64,000 nt of DNA from positions 62,001 through 126,000 of the forward strand of contig NZ_BSFD01000009.1 in assembly GCF_027922165.1 (NCBI RefSeq), written 5' to 3'. Source of the DNA: Brevundimonas intermedia (GTDB lineage Bacteria; Pseudomonadota; Alphaproteobacteria; Caulobacterales; Caulobacteraceae). Position numbers and translations under genes: made by a program. How positions within the stretch are numbered: the stretch's first letter is position 1; every line of letters begins with the position of its first letter. Shown piece by piece: positions 25,783-35,881 of this stretch. The notes below the pieces were generated by a model. The model was not told the origin of the DNA. It saw only the letters and a list, made by a program, of their open reading frames with translations, and did not search any database.

Positions 25783-25798
25783 TCGCCTCGATCAACCC

Positions 25799-25825
25799 TC
25801 ACCCTCGGGACAAGCCCGAGGGTGA
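25799..25825. terminator. Palindromic repeat/terminator between hemW and dapB
   Basis: Perfect 11-bp stem TCACCCTCGGG with loop ACAAG, between convergent genes. The same core recurs, with longer arms, downstream of secA at 54091-54137. It probably ends both transcripts or stabilises their 3' ends. No T-tract is present. Confidence 0.6.
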
Positions 25826-25843
25826 CGGGCTCAGGGGACTGAG

Positions 25844-26593
25844 TCAGGCCTGACGGAAGCCCAGCACGTCCTGCATGTCGTACAGGCCGGGTCGGCGGGT
25901 GCGGACCCAGGCGGCGGCGGCGACGGCGCCCTTGGCGAACAACGCCCTGTCGATCGCGGAATGGCTGAGGGTCAGGACTTCGTCCTCGGAAGCGAACAGG
26001 ACCGTGTGTTCGCCGATGATGCCGCCGGCGCGGATCGAGGAGAAGCCGATCTTGCCGTTCTCGCGTTCACCCTGAACGCCGTCATAGGGGGCGGAGCGTA
26101 TGTCGGCGAGATCGGTGAACCGGCCCTCGGCGGCGGCTTCTCCGAGCATCAGGGCGGTGCCCGAGGGGGAATCCACCTTGCGGCGGTGATGGGCCTCGGT
26201 GATTTCGATGTCCCAGTCCTGGGCGTCCAGACGCTGGGCCGCGTGCTGGACCAGGCCGATCAGGATGTTCACGCCCAGCGAGAAGTTGCCGCTCTTGACG
26301 ATGGCGATCTTCTCGGCGGCCTTCACCAACTCGGCCTCCTGCTCCGGGGTGAAGCCGGTCGAGCCGATGACCAGGGCCGGGCCGCCGCGCGCGGCTGCGC
26401 CCTGGGCCAGGGCCAGGGAGGCGTCGGGCGTCGAAAAGTCGATGATGACGTCGCACAGCGAGATGTCGGCCGTCTCGCCCCAGTCGAAGCGGGCGGCCAC
26501 GACCACGTCCTCGCGCGCATCCAGAACCTGGGACACCGCGCGACCCATCCGGCCGCGATAGCCGGAAATGCCGGCGTGGAAGATGGCGCTCAA
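25844..26593 (-). CDS. dapB: 4-hydroxy-tetrahydrodipicolinate reductase
   Basis: 249 residues from a TTG at 26591-26593 that overlaps the dnaJ stop as TTGA. This start gives the conserved beginning with the dinucleotide motif GISGYRGRMG, whereas the open frame further upstream is a shadow of dnaJ. The catalytic/substrate segment EAHHRRKVDSPSGTA is present, as is the C-terminal HTVLFASEDEVLTLSH. It reduces the cyclic intermediate of lysine and diaminopimelate synthesis, needed for peptidoglycan. It lies third in dnaK-dnaJ-dapB, an order known in alphaproteobacteria. Confidence 0.95.
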   Translation of the reverse strand: MSAIFHAGISGYRGRMGRAVSQVLDAREDVVVAARFDWGETADISLCDVIIDFSTPDASLALAQGAAARGGPALVIGSTGFTPEQEAELVKAAEKIAIVKSGNFSLGVNILIGLVQHAAQRLDAQDWDIEITEAHHRRKVDSPSGTALMLGEAAAEGRFTDLADIRSAPYDGVQGERENGKIGFSSIRAGGIIGEHTVLFASEDEVLTLSHSAIDRALFAKGAVAAAAWVRTRRPGLYDMQDVLGFRQA

Positions 26594-27792
26594 ACCGCGT
26601 TCTCTTTCGACCCGTCCGCATCCTGATTGCCCAGGATGTCGGCCCAGAAGCGCTTCGCCTTTCCGGCGAAGCTGGAGTTGCGTGGGTTCTGCCCCTCGCC
26701 GAACGACAGGGCAAGCTCTTGCAGCAATTCCTTCTGACGGGGCGTCAGGTCGGTGGGGGTCTCGACGAACAGCTCGACCACCAGATCGCCGCGCGCGCGA
26801 CCGTTCAGATGGGGCATGCCCTTGCCCTTGATGCGGACCGTCTTGCCGGTCTGGGCGCCGGCGGGCACGGCGACGGAGGCTCTGCACTTGCCGTCACAGG
26901 CTTCGGACACCAGGCAGGGAGCCTCGATCTCGCCGCCCAGGGCCGCCACCGTCATCGGTACGGGCACCGTGACCAGCAGGTCCAGGTTGTCGCGTTCGAA
27001 CAGGTCGTGCGGGGTCACCGACAGGAAGACATACAGGTCGCCGCGCGGGCCGCCGCGCTGACCGGCGTCGCCCTCGCCCGACAGGCGGATGCGCGAGCCG
27101 TCGTCGACACCGGCGGGGATCTTCAGGTTCAGGGTGCGGGTCTTGCGGACCTGGCCATGGCCGTGACAGGTCGTGCACGGGTCGGCGATCATCTGGCCCG
27201 CGCCGTGGCAGCGGGGGCAGGTCCGCTCGACCTGGAAGAAGCCGTTGGCTTGGCGCACGCGGCCGGCGCCGTTGCAGGTGGTGCAGGTGACCGGTTTGGT
27301 GCCCGGCTTGGCGCCTGAGCCCTCACAGGTCTCGCAGGTCAGGGTGGCGGGGATGTCGATCTCGACCTCGGCGCCCTTATAGGCCTGCTCCAGGCTGATC
27401 TCGAGGTCATAGCGCAGGTCCGAGCCGCGACGCGGTCCGCCCTGCTGGCCCCGGCCAGCCTGACGTCCGCCGAACGCGTCCCCGAAGGCGTCGCCGAACA
27501 CCTGGGAAAAGATGTCGTTGATGTCCGAGAAGCCTTGCTGGCCCTGGCCGAAGCCGCCGCCTGCGCCGCCGTTCACGCCCGCATGGCCGAACCGGTCGTA
27601 GGCCGCGCGCTTCTGATCGTCCGACAGGACCGTATAGGCCTCGGAGATTTCCTTGAACTTGGCCATCGACTCTTCCGAGCCGCCGTTGCGGTCCGGGTGG
27701 TGGATCATGGCCAGTTTGCGATAGGCCGATTTCAGGCCCGGTGCGTCGATCGTGCGTTCGACGCCCAGTATCTCGTAATAGTCACGCGCCAT
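26590..27792 (-). CDS. dnaJ: Chaperone DnaJ
   Basis: 400 residues, type I architecture. The J domain has the HPD motif (HHPDRNGG, about 32-39), then a Gly/Phe-rich linker. Four zinc-finger repeats follow: CETCEGSG, CTTCNGAG, CPRCHGAG and CTTCHGHG. The two substrate-binding beta domains come after them. It delivers unfolded proteins to DnaK and stimulates its ATPase. It is separated from dnaK by a terminator-like hairpin, which would lower its expression relative to dnaK. Confidence 0.98.
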   Translation of the reverse strand: MARDYYEILGVERTIDAPGLKSAYRKLAMIHHPDRNGGSEESMAKFKEISEAYTVLSDDQKRAAYDRFGHAGVNGGAGGGFGQGQQGFSDINDIFSQVFGDAFGDAFGGRQAGRGQQGGPRRGSDLRYDLEISLEQAYKGAEVEIDIPATLTCETCEGSGAKPGTKPVTCTTCNGAGRVRQANGFFQVERTCPRCHGAGQMIADPCTTCHGHGQVRKTRTLNLKIPAGVDDGSRIRLSGEGDAGQRGGPRGDLYVFLSVTPHDLFERDNLDLLVTVPVPMTVAALGGEIEAPCLVSEACDGKCRASVAVPAGAQTGKTVRIKGKGMPHLNGRARGDLVVELFVETPTDLTPRQKELLQELALSFGEGQNPRNSSFAGKAKRFWADILGNQDADGSKENAV

Positions 27793-27904
27793 CGGGCGTC
27801 AGTCCTCATTACTTCCCCTGCCGCCCGCCCTGAACCTCTGCGGGTTCTGGGCAAGACGGTGTCCCGGCTGACATGGGGGCCGGGACGAATGATGCAAGTT
27901 TCAT

Positions 27905-27939
27905 GAAAAGACCCCGCCTATCGCAAGACAAGCGGGGCC
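27905..27939 (-). terminator. Attenuating terminator between dnaK and dnaJ
   Basis: On the minus strand, GGCCCCGC pairs with GCGGGGTC across a 14-nt loop, followed directly by TTTTC. It follows the dnaK stop by about 25 bp and would allow partial read-through to dnaJ, matching the usual excess of DnaK over DnaJ. Confidence 0.65.
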
Positions 27940-27965
27940 GTATCATTTCGCCGACCTGTTGCGGA

Positions 27966-29873
<1,908 letters not shown>

Positions 29874-30011
29874 GGGCGTACTATTCTCTCCGTATAGGCG
29901 GGCGATGCGGCGGCCTTCGATGAAGCGCTGCGCGTGACCGCCCCCTGTGGGTTGGCGTGATTAGTGCCGGATAGCCCCAAACTTCTCGGGGTTTCTCCGA
30001 AGCTGGCCCCG

Positions 30012-30039
30012 ATATGGGAAAGTCCCATAGGCCTGCAAG
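30012..30039 (-). promoter_or_regulatory. Candidate sigma-32 heat-shock promoter of dnaK
   Basis: On the minus strand, CTTG (30036-30039), a 17-bp spacer, then CCCATAT (30012-30018) resembles the alphaproteobacterial RpoH consensus (CTTG, 17-18 bp, C-rich TAT element). It lies about 140 bp before the dnaK ATG. TATGGGA-AAG-TCCCATA, a perfect 7-3-7 palindrome at 30013-30029, overlaps the -10 element and spacer. No CIRCE element is visible. Confidence 0.5.
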
Positions 30040-30093
30040 GGCGTTCTGCGATTCAGCGGTGCGGCGGAACCGGTTTTCGCGCAGGATGAGGCG

Positions 30094-30723
30094 ATGTCTG
30101 CGATTTCTGAGGTCAAAACCGCCGTCGAGGGCTTCCGCCTTTGGCCCGGCGCCCTGGACGCCCAGGCCCAGGTCGATCTGGTCGACGCGGTGTTCGCGCG
30201 GCTGGATGCGGGGCCCTTTTACCAGCCACAGACGCCGGGCGGGCGGCCGTTTTCGGTGCGTATGAGCAATTTCGGGCCGCTGGGCTGGGTCTCGGACCGG
30301 GGCGGCTATCGCTATCAGCCGACGCATCCGGAAACGGGGCGGGCCTGGCCGGATATTCCGCCTGTGCTGCTGGACCTTTGGGACGCCACGGTCGGCGGGC
30401 CCCGGCGGCCGGACGCCTGTCTGGTCAATCTGTACCGCGATGGGGCGAAGATGGGTCTGCATCAGGACAGGGACGAAGCCGATCTGGGCGCGCCGGTCCT
30501 GTCAGTGTCGCTGGGGGACGCGGCGATGTTTCGCATCGGGGCCGCCCAGGGTGGACGCACCACGACGGTGCGCCTGGACAGCGGCGACGTCTGCGCCCTG
30601 ACGGGCCCGGCGCGACTGGCCCGGCACGGGATCGACCGCGTGCTGGAGGGCTCGTCGCGCCTGATCCCCGGCGGCGGGCGACTGAATCTGACGCTGCGTG
30701 TTGCGGGGGTCAGTCCTCGATGA
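30094..30723 (+). CDS. alkB: AlkB-family 2OG-Fe(II) dioxygenase
   Basis: 209 residues. The iron ligands are visible as HQD (H123, D125) and H178 in LARHGIDRVL. The 2-oxoglutarate-binding Arg is in the C-terminal RLNLTLR segment (R196/R202), and VNLYRDGAKMGLHQDRDE matches bacterial AlkB. It probably reverses N-alkyl base damage in DNA by oxidative demethylation. It is divergent from dnaK and overlaps the convergent SIP gene by 14 bp. No ada gene is near. Confidence 0.9.
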   Translation: MSAISEVKTAVEGFRLWPGALDAQAQVDLVDAVFARLDAGPFYQPQTPGGRPFSVRMSNFGPLGWVSDRGGYRYQPTHPETGRAWPDIPPVLLDLWDATVGGPRRPDACLVNLYRDGAKMGLHQDRDEADLGAPVLSVSLGDAAMFRIGAAQGGRTTTVRLDSGDVCALTGPARLARHGIDRVLEGSSRLIPGGGRLNLTLRVAGVSPR

Positions 30724-31519
30724 CCTCGTGGGCGCCCGCGCCGCCCAGCCGCCAATAGCCGGCGGCCTTCATGGACTTGGCCGAGAAGCCGAGCCCCAGC
30801 ACGCGCGTCCGCAGGGCCTTTGCCACGGCGGATTCGGCGGCGATCCAGACATAGGCGTCCTTGGGATCCACCCCGGCCAGGGTAGTATCGACCGCCGCAA
30901 GCAGGGTCTCGGCCCGGCCGCGCGAGGCGCCGTCACGGACGGCCCAGGTCACGGCGACCTGAGCCGCGCTGTCGAAGGCCAGGGTCGAGTCTGCGTCCGC
31001 GACCTCCGCCACCACATGGGCGCGGACGCCGGCGGGCAGTTCCTCCAGACGACGGGCGATGGCGGGCAGGGCCGTTTCGTCGCCGATCAGGACATGGTCG
31101 GCGAAGGCGGTGGGGACCACGAACGACCCGCGCGGCCCGCCGACGCCCAGGACCGAGCCGACCTTGGCCGCCATCGCCCATTCGGTCGCCGGACCGCCGT
31201 GGCCGACGACAAAGTCCAGCGTCAGGCGGCGGGCGGCGGCGTCATAGGCGCGGGGGGTGTAGTCGCGCGCTACGGGACGGGGCTCAGGGAAGACCGGACC
31301 GTCGGGCCCGAGCGTCGGCAGGACCGGGGTCTGGCCCTCGGCGACCGGGAAGATCTTCACATGGTCGTCGAAGCCCAGGGAGACGAAGCCGTCCAGATCT
31401 GCGCTCTCCAGCACGATACGGCGATAGGCCGGGGTCAGGTCCTGGACCGCAGCCACGGTCAGGGTGCGGAACTTCAGTTCGTGCCGTACGCGCCGGGGGA
31501 TGCGCAAGGCGTCGGTCAT
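30710..31519 (-). CDS. Siderophore-interacting (SIP) ferric reductase, YqjH-like
   Basis: 269 residues. The N-terminal FAD-binding barrel contains RDYTPRAYDAAARRLTLDF, and FVVGHGGPATEWAMAAKVG is typical of the SIP/ViuB family. The C-terminal NAD(P)H domain has HVLIGDETALPAIARRLEEL and YVWIAAESAVAKALR. It reduces ferric iron in ferri-siderophores in the cytoplasm. It is co-transcribed (4-bp overlap) behind a PadR regulator that closely resembles E. coli YqjI, whose target yqjH encodes this same reductase family. Confidence 0.92.
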   Translation of the reverse strand: MTDALRIPRRVRHELKFRTLTVAAVQDLTPAYRRIVLESADLDGFVSLGFDDHVKIFPVAEGQTPVLPTLGPDGPVFPEPRPVARDYTPRAYDAAARRLTLDFVVGHGGPATEWAMAAKVGSVLGVGGPRGSFVVPTAFADHVLIGDETALPAIARRLEELPAGVRAHVVAEVADADSTLAFDSAAQVAVTWAVRDGASRGRAETLLAAVDTTLAGVDPKDAYVWIAAESAVAKALRTRVLGLGFSAKSMKAAGYWRLGGAGAHEVIED

Positions 31520-32160
31520 GCCTGTTCCACCTTGTCGGCGGCCTCGGTTAGGATGGCGGCGATGGCCTGGACCTGGGCCTCGGTCAGGGCGGTCTCGCCC
31601 GTCAGACGGCCGTGGATCGTGTGGCGCAGGCGGCCGATGGCGTCCTGGATGGCGGTCGGACGCAGGGCGCGGGCGGCGAACTTGTCCATCGTCGCCTCGG
31701 CGGCGCGCAGGACTTCGGCGTTCTCGGCCAGCAGGGCGCGGCCCGCCTCAGTGATCGAATACAGTTTCTTGCCGCCCTGGGCCTCGGACTCCAGCGCGCC
31801 CATCTCCTCCAGCAGGGTCAGGCTGGGGTAGATGACGCCGGGGCTGGGCGAATAGGCGCCGCCCAGCCGGGTTTCGACCGCCTTGATCAGTTCATAGCCG
31901 TGGCTGGGCTTCTCCGCGATCAACGACAGCAGGACCCAGCGCAGGGTCCCGTGGTCAAACAGGCGCGCGCCGCCGCCGCGTCGGCCGTGGCCGGGACCAC
32001 GACCCTCGCCGCCTTCCCAGCCCGGCCCGAAGCCCGCGCCGCGTCCGCCGCGCATCGCGCGACCGAAGGCATGGCTAAACCCATGACCGAAGCCGCCGTG
32101 GCGGCCGTGTTTTTCGCCGCATCCGTCGCGGCGGCCTTGAAAGATCCCGTTGGACCTCAT
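31516..32160 (-). CDS. PadR family metal-responsive regulator, YqjI-like
   Basis: 214 residues from the ATG at 32160, which has AAGGAG upstream. Residues 1-70 are a Gly/His-rich tail with one Cys (C14) and six His, a pattern like the nickel-binding extension of E. coli YqjI but with fewer cysteines. The PadR winged helix follows: GTLRWVLLSLIAEKPSHGYE, then SPSPGVIYPSLTLLEEMG and GGKKLYSITEAG. It probably represses itself and the SIP reductase and responds to nickel or iron. The role is inferred from the YqjI/YqjH system. Confidence 0.9.
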   Translation of the reverse strand: MRSNGIFQGRRDGCGEKHGRHGGFGHGFSHAFGRAMRGGRGAGFGPGWEGGEGRGPGHGRRGGGARLFDHGTLRWVLLSLIAEKPSHGYELIKAVETRLGGAYSPSPGVIYPSLTLLEEMGALESEAQGGKKLYSITEAGRALLAENAEVLRAAEATMDKFAARALRPTAIQDAIGRLRHTIHGRLTGETALTEAQVQAIAAILTEAADKVEQA

Positions 32161-32175
32161 GATCGACTCCTTTTC

Positions 32176-32210
32176 GATATATCTATTCACAAGCGATCAG
32201 ATATATCTGA
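32176..32210 (-). promoter_or_regulatory. Twin GATATATC palindromes, candidate PadR operators
   Basis: GATATATC at 32176-32183 and the longer perfect palindrome TCAGATATATCTGA at 32197-32210, with centres 24 bp apart. Both are just upstream of the PadR Shine-Dalgarno and in the gap to the divergent hydrolase gene. Two spaced sites would suit cooperative binding. Their AT content is far below the local GC level. Confidence 0.6.
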
Positions 32211-32268
32211 ATGACGAAATGCGCAAGGGGGGGTGGTCTTCTTCGGCGCGGTGCGTCGTAAATCGGGA

Positions 32269-33021
32269 ATGGACGATCTGAAGCGCCGCTGGGCCCGCCT
32301 CGAACCCTATCTGACCATCGTCGGCCCTGACGACGACCGGCCCCGGCCCGCCGTTCTGCTGTTCCACGGCTGCGGCGGCCTGCGCGATCATCTGCCCCGT
32401 TACGCCGAGGCGGCGAAGGCGGCGGGCTGGCGAGTCTTTATCATCGACTCCTACGGCCCGCGCGGCTGGGGCCGGGCCTTCACCCTGTCGGCGGTCTGCA
32501 CCGGCCTGGCCTTTCGGGGATACGAGAGGGCCGGCGACGTCCTGGCGGCCATCCAGGGGATTTCGGCCCGGCGCGATGTGGACGCGACCCGGCTAGCCTT
32601 GGCCGGCTGGAGCCACGGCGGCTGGTCGATCATGGAGATGATGAGCGCCGACCCCGCGCCAAACACCCTGGGCGTGGCCGATCCCGGCGCGGCCGACCTG
32701 TCGGGGGTGCGGGCCGTCTGGCTGGCCTATCCCTATATCGGGCCGTTCGCCTTCAACCGGATGAAGCCCTGGCGGCACTGCCCCAAGGTGCTGGCCGTGA
32801 CCTGCAAGCGCGACCACCTTACCACGGTGCGCAACGCCGAACAGGTCAACGCCATGATCCGCAACTGCGGCGCCGAGGTCGAAAGCTGGGTCGCGGCCGG
32901 CACCCACGCCTTCGACGAGCCGACCAACAACGGCCCGATGCGTCACGACCCGGATCTGACCGAAGACTCGCTGCGCCGCTTCCGCGCCTTCCTCACGGAC
33001 GTGGTCCCGAGCCTTCCCTAA
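32269..33021 (+). CDS. Dienelactone hydrolase-like alpha/beta hydrolase
   Basis: 250 residues from the ATG at 32269; longer in-frame starts run into the promoter region. PAVLLFHGCGGLRDH is the first strand and oxyanion loop, and LALAGWSHGGWSIME the nucleophile elbow. A late GTHAFDEP supplies the probable catalytic His. Residues between resemble dienelactone-hydrolase-like carboxylesterases. The substrate is not known. It is divergent from the PadR gene and ends in a 4-bp overlap with the OsmC gene. Confidence 0.87.
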   Translation: MDDLKRRWARLEPYLTIVGPDDDRPRPAVLLFHGCGGLRDHLPRYAEAAKAAGWRVFIIDSYGPRGWGRAFTLSAVCTGLAFRGYERAGDVLAAIQGISARRDVDATRLALAGWSHGGWSIMEMMSADPAPNTLGVADPGAADLSGVRAVWLAYPYIGPFAFNRMKPWRHCPKVLAVTCKRDHLTTVRNAEQVNAMIRNCGAEVESWVAAGTHAFDEPTNNGPMRHDPDLTEDSLRRFRAFLTDVVPSLP

Positions 33022-33482
33022 CCGATCGTGGCGACCGTGGTGATGGTCGCCCGCACCGAATGGGCCATTTCGCAGTGGTCGTGAGCTTGGTGGTGCAGGG
33101 CGTCCAGCTCTTCCTGGCTGGGCACCCGGCCGGTGAAACTGGTGCAGGGGTTCAGGGTCACCTCGGCGATATAGCTGCGCCCCTGTTCGTTCTTGCCCAT
33201 CTTGCCGAAGGCCTCGTCAACATAGGTGTCGATCACCAGTCCGGCGTTGGCGGCGAAGGCTAGGAACCACAGCATGTGGCAGCTCGAAAGGGATGCGATC
33301 ATCGCCTCTTCCGGGTCGATGGCCGAGGGATCGGACATGGGAACCGGCACGCTGACCGGGGACGAGGAGCCGGGCGCCGTGGCCCCGCCGTCGAACGACC
33401 AGCTGTGGGCGCGGCTGTAGCGCTTGTCGAGGAAGGGCTGGTCGCCCCGGCTCCAGGCAATTCTGGCTTCGTATTGGCCCAT
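33018..33482 (-). CDS. OsmC/Ohr family peroxiredoxin
   Basis: 154 residues, standard for the family. Two redox cysteines are in the expected contexts, SLSSCHMLWFLAFA (about residue 88) and HDHCEMAHSVR near the C-terminus. Members reduce organic hydroperoxides with lipoyl or thiol donors. The sequence looks closer to the YhfA-like/OsmC branch than to classical Ohr. It sits at the end of a leftward group behind an acetyltransferase, 14 bp apart. Confidence 0.9.
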   Translation of the reverse strand: MGQYEARIAWSRGDQPFLDKRYSRAHSWSFDGGATAPGSSSPVSVPVPMSDPSAIDPEEAMIASLSSCHMLWFLAFAANAGLVIDTYVDEAFGKMGKNEQGRSYIAEVTLNPCTSFTGRVPSQEELDALHHQAHDHCEMAHSVRATITTVATIG

Positions 33483-33496
33483 GGTCGGTCCCCGTT

Positions 33497-34192
33497 TCAG
33501 TCGGCCAGGATGGTATAGACCATCGGCGCCCGAACCTCGAAGCCCAGAGAGCGATAGAAGGCGATGGTTCCATCGTGATCGGCGAAGGCGTGCAGGAAGG
33601 CCGCTTCGCCCGAGGCATGGATCTCGCCGACCACGGCCCGCGACAGGGCCGCAGCATAACCCTTGCCGCGATGATCGGGGTGGGTGCAGACCCCGCTCAG
33701 TTCAGTGAAGCCGTCGACCCGCAACCGCCGCCCGGCCATAGCGACCAGAACCCCGTCCTGCTTGATTCCGACGAAAGGGCCCAGCTCTCGCGTCTTCGAA
33801 CGGAAGGGGCCGGGCCGGGTCAGCAGGGCCAACTCCAGCATGGCCGGGGCGTCGGCCTGGGTCAGGGCCTCCATCTCGATCTCAGGCGCGCGGGCCGCGA
33901 TCAGGACAGTCGAGATCATCTGCACCAGGCCGATGCGGCGGTCGACGGAGATCCCGTCCGGCAGGACGTCGACCATCGGCCCGTCGGCGCGTTCGAGGAG
34001 GCTGGCGGCCGAATGTAGCCGGGCCAGTTTGGTCAGGCGGGCGCGGCTTTCGGGCGACGCGTCGGCGGCGGAGACGAAGACCCCGACCTCAGGATCAATC
34101 CGTACCGCCCGCGCGTCGGAATCCCCCGTCGTGAAGGATGACAGGCGGGTGGTCAGAGCATTCCAGACAGCGCGGTCGAGGGGGTGGGGCAA
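33497..34192 (-). CDS. GNAT family N-acetyltransferase (FR47-like)
   Basis: 231 residues from a TTG at 34192. The C-terminal GNAT domain has the acetyl-CoA loop HPDHRGKGYAAALSRAVV and IAFYRSLGFEVRAP. The N-terminal 100 residues are an additional domain typical of the FR47-like group. The substrate is unknown. It is followed 14 bp later by the OsmC gene and is preceded by the PCuAC-like gene, all on one strand. Confidence 0.87.
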   Translation of the reverse strand: MPHPLDRAVWNALTTRLSSFTTGDSDARAVRIDPEVGVFVSAADASPESRARLTKLARLHSAASLLERADGPMVDVLPDGISVDRRIGLVQMISTVLIAARAPEIEMEALTQADAPAMLELALLTRPGPFRSKTRELGPFVGIKQDGVLVAMAGRRLRVDGFTELSGVCTHPDHRGKGYAAALSRAVVGEIHASGEAAFLHAFADHDGTIAFYRSLGFEVRAPMVYTILAD

Positions 34193-34256
34193 TCGTGTCT
34201 ACCTGCTTGCCTGGAACTGGCTGATGCTGCCTAAAGGCAAGGCGCGCACCCTTCTA

Positions 34257-34718
34257 TCACCGGGGCGACGGCGTTGGCGGACCCATGGGCTCGGCGTTGA
34301 CGGTGAGCGTTCCTGCCTTTTCGAAAACCAGGGTCACCGTCATCCGCGCCGGCGGCACATCCGGTCCCGTAACGTTGACAAGTCTAGCCGATATGCGGGT
34401 AAGGCCTGGGCGAATTGTTGTGTCGCCATCCACCCCATTCGTCGGCTCGCCGTTGACGAACGACTGGATCTGGAGATTTTCCACAGCGCCTGCCGTCGTG
34501 CTCGCAGAGAGCAGCCTATCGTTCTCGGACCCGGCGTTCCTCACTTGAATCGAAAGTAGGCCCAGCCGGTGATCGCCCGCATCCTTACCGTCCGGTATAT
34601 GAAGCGTATACGTCGCAACCCGCGCCTGACCTACCCAGACAGGGCCAGAGGTCGCGATCGCGGGCGTCGTGTCCACAGCCGTGACCTGTGCAGCCAAGGC
34701 CAGCAGTAATGTGAACAT
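34257..34718 (-). CDS. PCuAC-like periplasmic protein without copper ligands
   Basis: 153 residues from the ATG at 34718, which has GGAGG five bases upstream and overlaps the trpS stop as TGATG. A short signal peptide is followed by a fold that aligns with PCuAC copper chaperones: VRNAGSENDRLLSAST, then a hinge, and MTVTLVFEKAGTLTVNA at the end. The Met/His copper motif (H-M-x10-M-x21-H-x-M) is absent: VENLQIQSF and ISARLVNVTG replace the ligand segments. Whether it still has a metal role is doubtful. Confidence 0.7.
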   Translation of the reverse strand: MFTLLLALAAQVTAVDTTPAIATSGPVWVGQARVATYTLHIPDGKDAGDHRLGLLSIQVRNAGSENDRLLSASTTAGAVENLQIQSFVNGEPTNGVDGDTTIRPGLTRISARLVNVTGPDVPPARMTVTLVFEKAGTLTVNAEPMGPPTPSPR

Positions 34719-35758
34719 CAAACCCTCCAGAATCCCACGATCTTCTTGACCTCGTCCACCACCGGATCGGCGATTTCGGCGGCGCGTTCGGCGCCGTCCT
34801 TCAGCACGCGGTCGATCTCAGCCGGGTCGTCCATCAGGCGGCGCATCTCGGCCGTGACCGGGGCCAGGGAGGCCACGGCCAGGTCGGCCAGGGCCGGCTT
34901 GAAGGCGCCGAAGCCCTGGCCGCCGAACTGTTCGATCACCTGTTCGCGCGTCAGCCCGGCCAGGGCGGCGTAGATGGCCACCAAGTTCTTGGCCTCGGGC
35001 CGGTCGTTCAGGCCGTCCAGGGTTTCCGGCAGGGGCTCGGGATCGGTCTTGGCCTTGCGGATCTTGGACGCGATCGTGTCGGCGTCGTCGGTCAGGTTGA
35101 TGCGGCTGTTGTCGGACGGATCCGACTTGGACATCTTGGCCGCCCCGTCGCGCAGGGACATGACGCGCGTCGCCGGTCCCTGAATGATGGGCTCGGGCAC
35201 GGGGAAATAGCCGGGGACGCCGAAATCGTTGTTGAACTTGGCGGCGATGTCGCGGGTCAGTTCCAGATGCTGTTTCTGGTCCTCGCCGACCGGCACCTCG
35301 GTCGCCTTGTACAGCAGGATGTCGGCGGCCTGGAGCACGGGATAGGTGTAGAGGCCGACCGAGGCCCGCTCCTTGTGCTTGCCCGACTTCTCCTTGAACT
35401 GGGTCATCCGGTCCAGCCAGCCCAGGCGGGCGACGCAGTTGAAGATCCAGGCCAGTTCGGCGTGGGCGCGGACGGCGGACTGCGGGAAGATGATCGACTT
35501 GGCCGGATCCAGGCCCGAGGCCAGATAGGCGGCGGCGATCTCGCGCGTCTGGGCCGCCAGCTTCTCGGGCTTCTGCCAGACGGTGATGGCGTGCAGGTCG
35601 GCGACGAAGACGAAGACCGGCGCGCCCTGGTCCTGCAGTTCGACGAACCGCTTCAGGGCACCGAGATAGTTGCCCAGGTGCAGGGCGCCCGACGCCTGGA
35701 TGCCGGACAGGATGCGGCGTGGGCCGGTGTAGAGGGCCGGGGGAGTTTGATCGGTCAT
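34718..35758 (-). CDS. trpS: Tryptophanyl-tRNA synthetase
   Basis: 346 residues, class I synthetase. The HIGH-like motif is [11 protein letters not shown] (about 24-34) and the KMSKS motif is [11 protein letters not shown] near residue 213. It charges tRNA-Trp. It lies between murJ and the PCuAC-like gene in a long leftward run; murJ-trpS adjacency occurs in other alphaproteobacteria. Nothing unusual is seen in the catalytic motifs. Confidence 0.98.
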   Translation of the reverse strand: MTDQTPPALYTGPRRILSGIQASGALHLGNYLGALKRFVELQDQGAPVFVFVADLHAITVWQKPEKLAAQTREIAAAYLASGLDPAKSIIFPQSAVRAHAELAWIFNCVARLGWLDRMTQFKEKSGKHKERASVGLYTYPVLQAADILLYKATEVPVGEDQKQHLELTRDIAAKFNNDFGVPGYFPVPEPIIQGPATRVMSLRDGAAKMSKSDPSDNSRINLTDDADTIASKIRKAKTDPEPLPETLDGLNDRPEAKNLVAIYAALAGLTREQVIEQFGGQGFGAFKPALADLAVASLAPVTAEMRRLMDDPAEIDRVLKDGAERAAEIADPVVDEVKKIVGFWRV

Positions 35759-35881
35759 GGATTCGGGTCTCGAAAAGTCAGGGTCAGGCGGGACGAAGGG
35801 TGCGGCGGTTCAGCCGCGCCATCGCCGGTCGAAGATCGGGCCCGAAAGGATCATGGCTCGCGCTTATCGCCTTGGCGGGGT

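Noticed and set aside
25844..26887. Longer dapB frame starting at 26887
   Set aside because: The upstream 98 codons lie within dnaJ and show no DapB similarity. The TTG at 26593 fits the family N-terminus.
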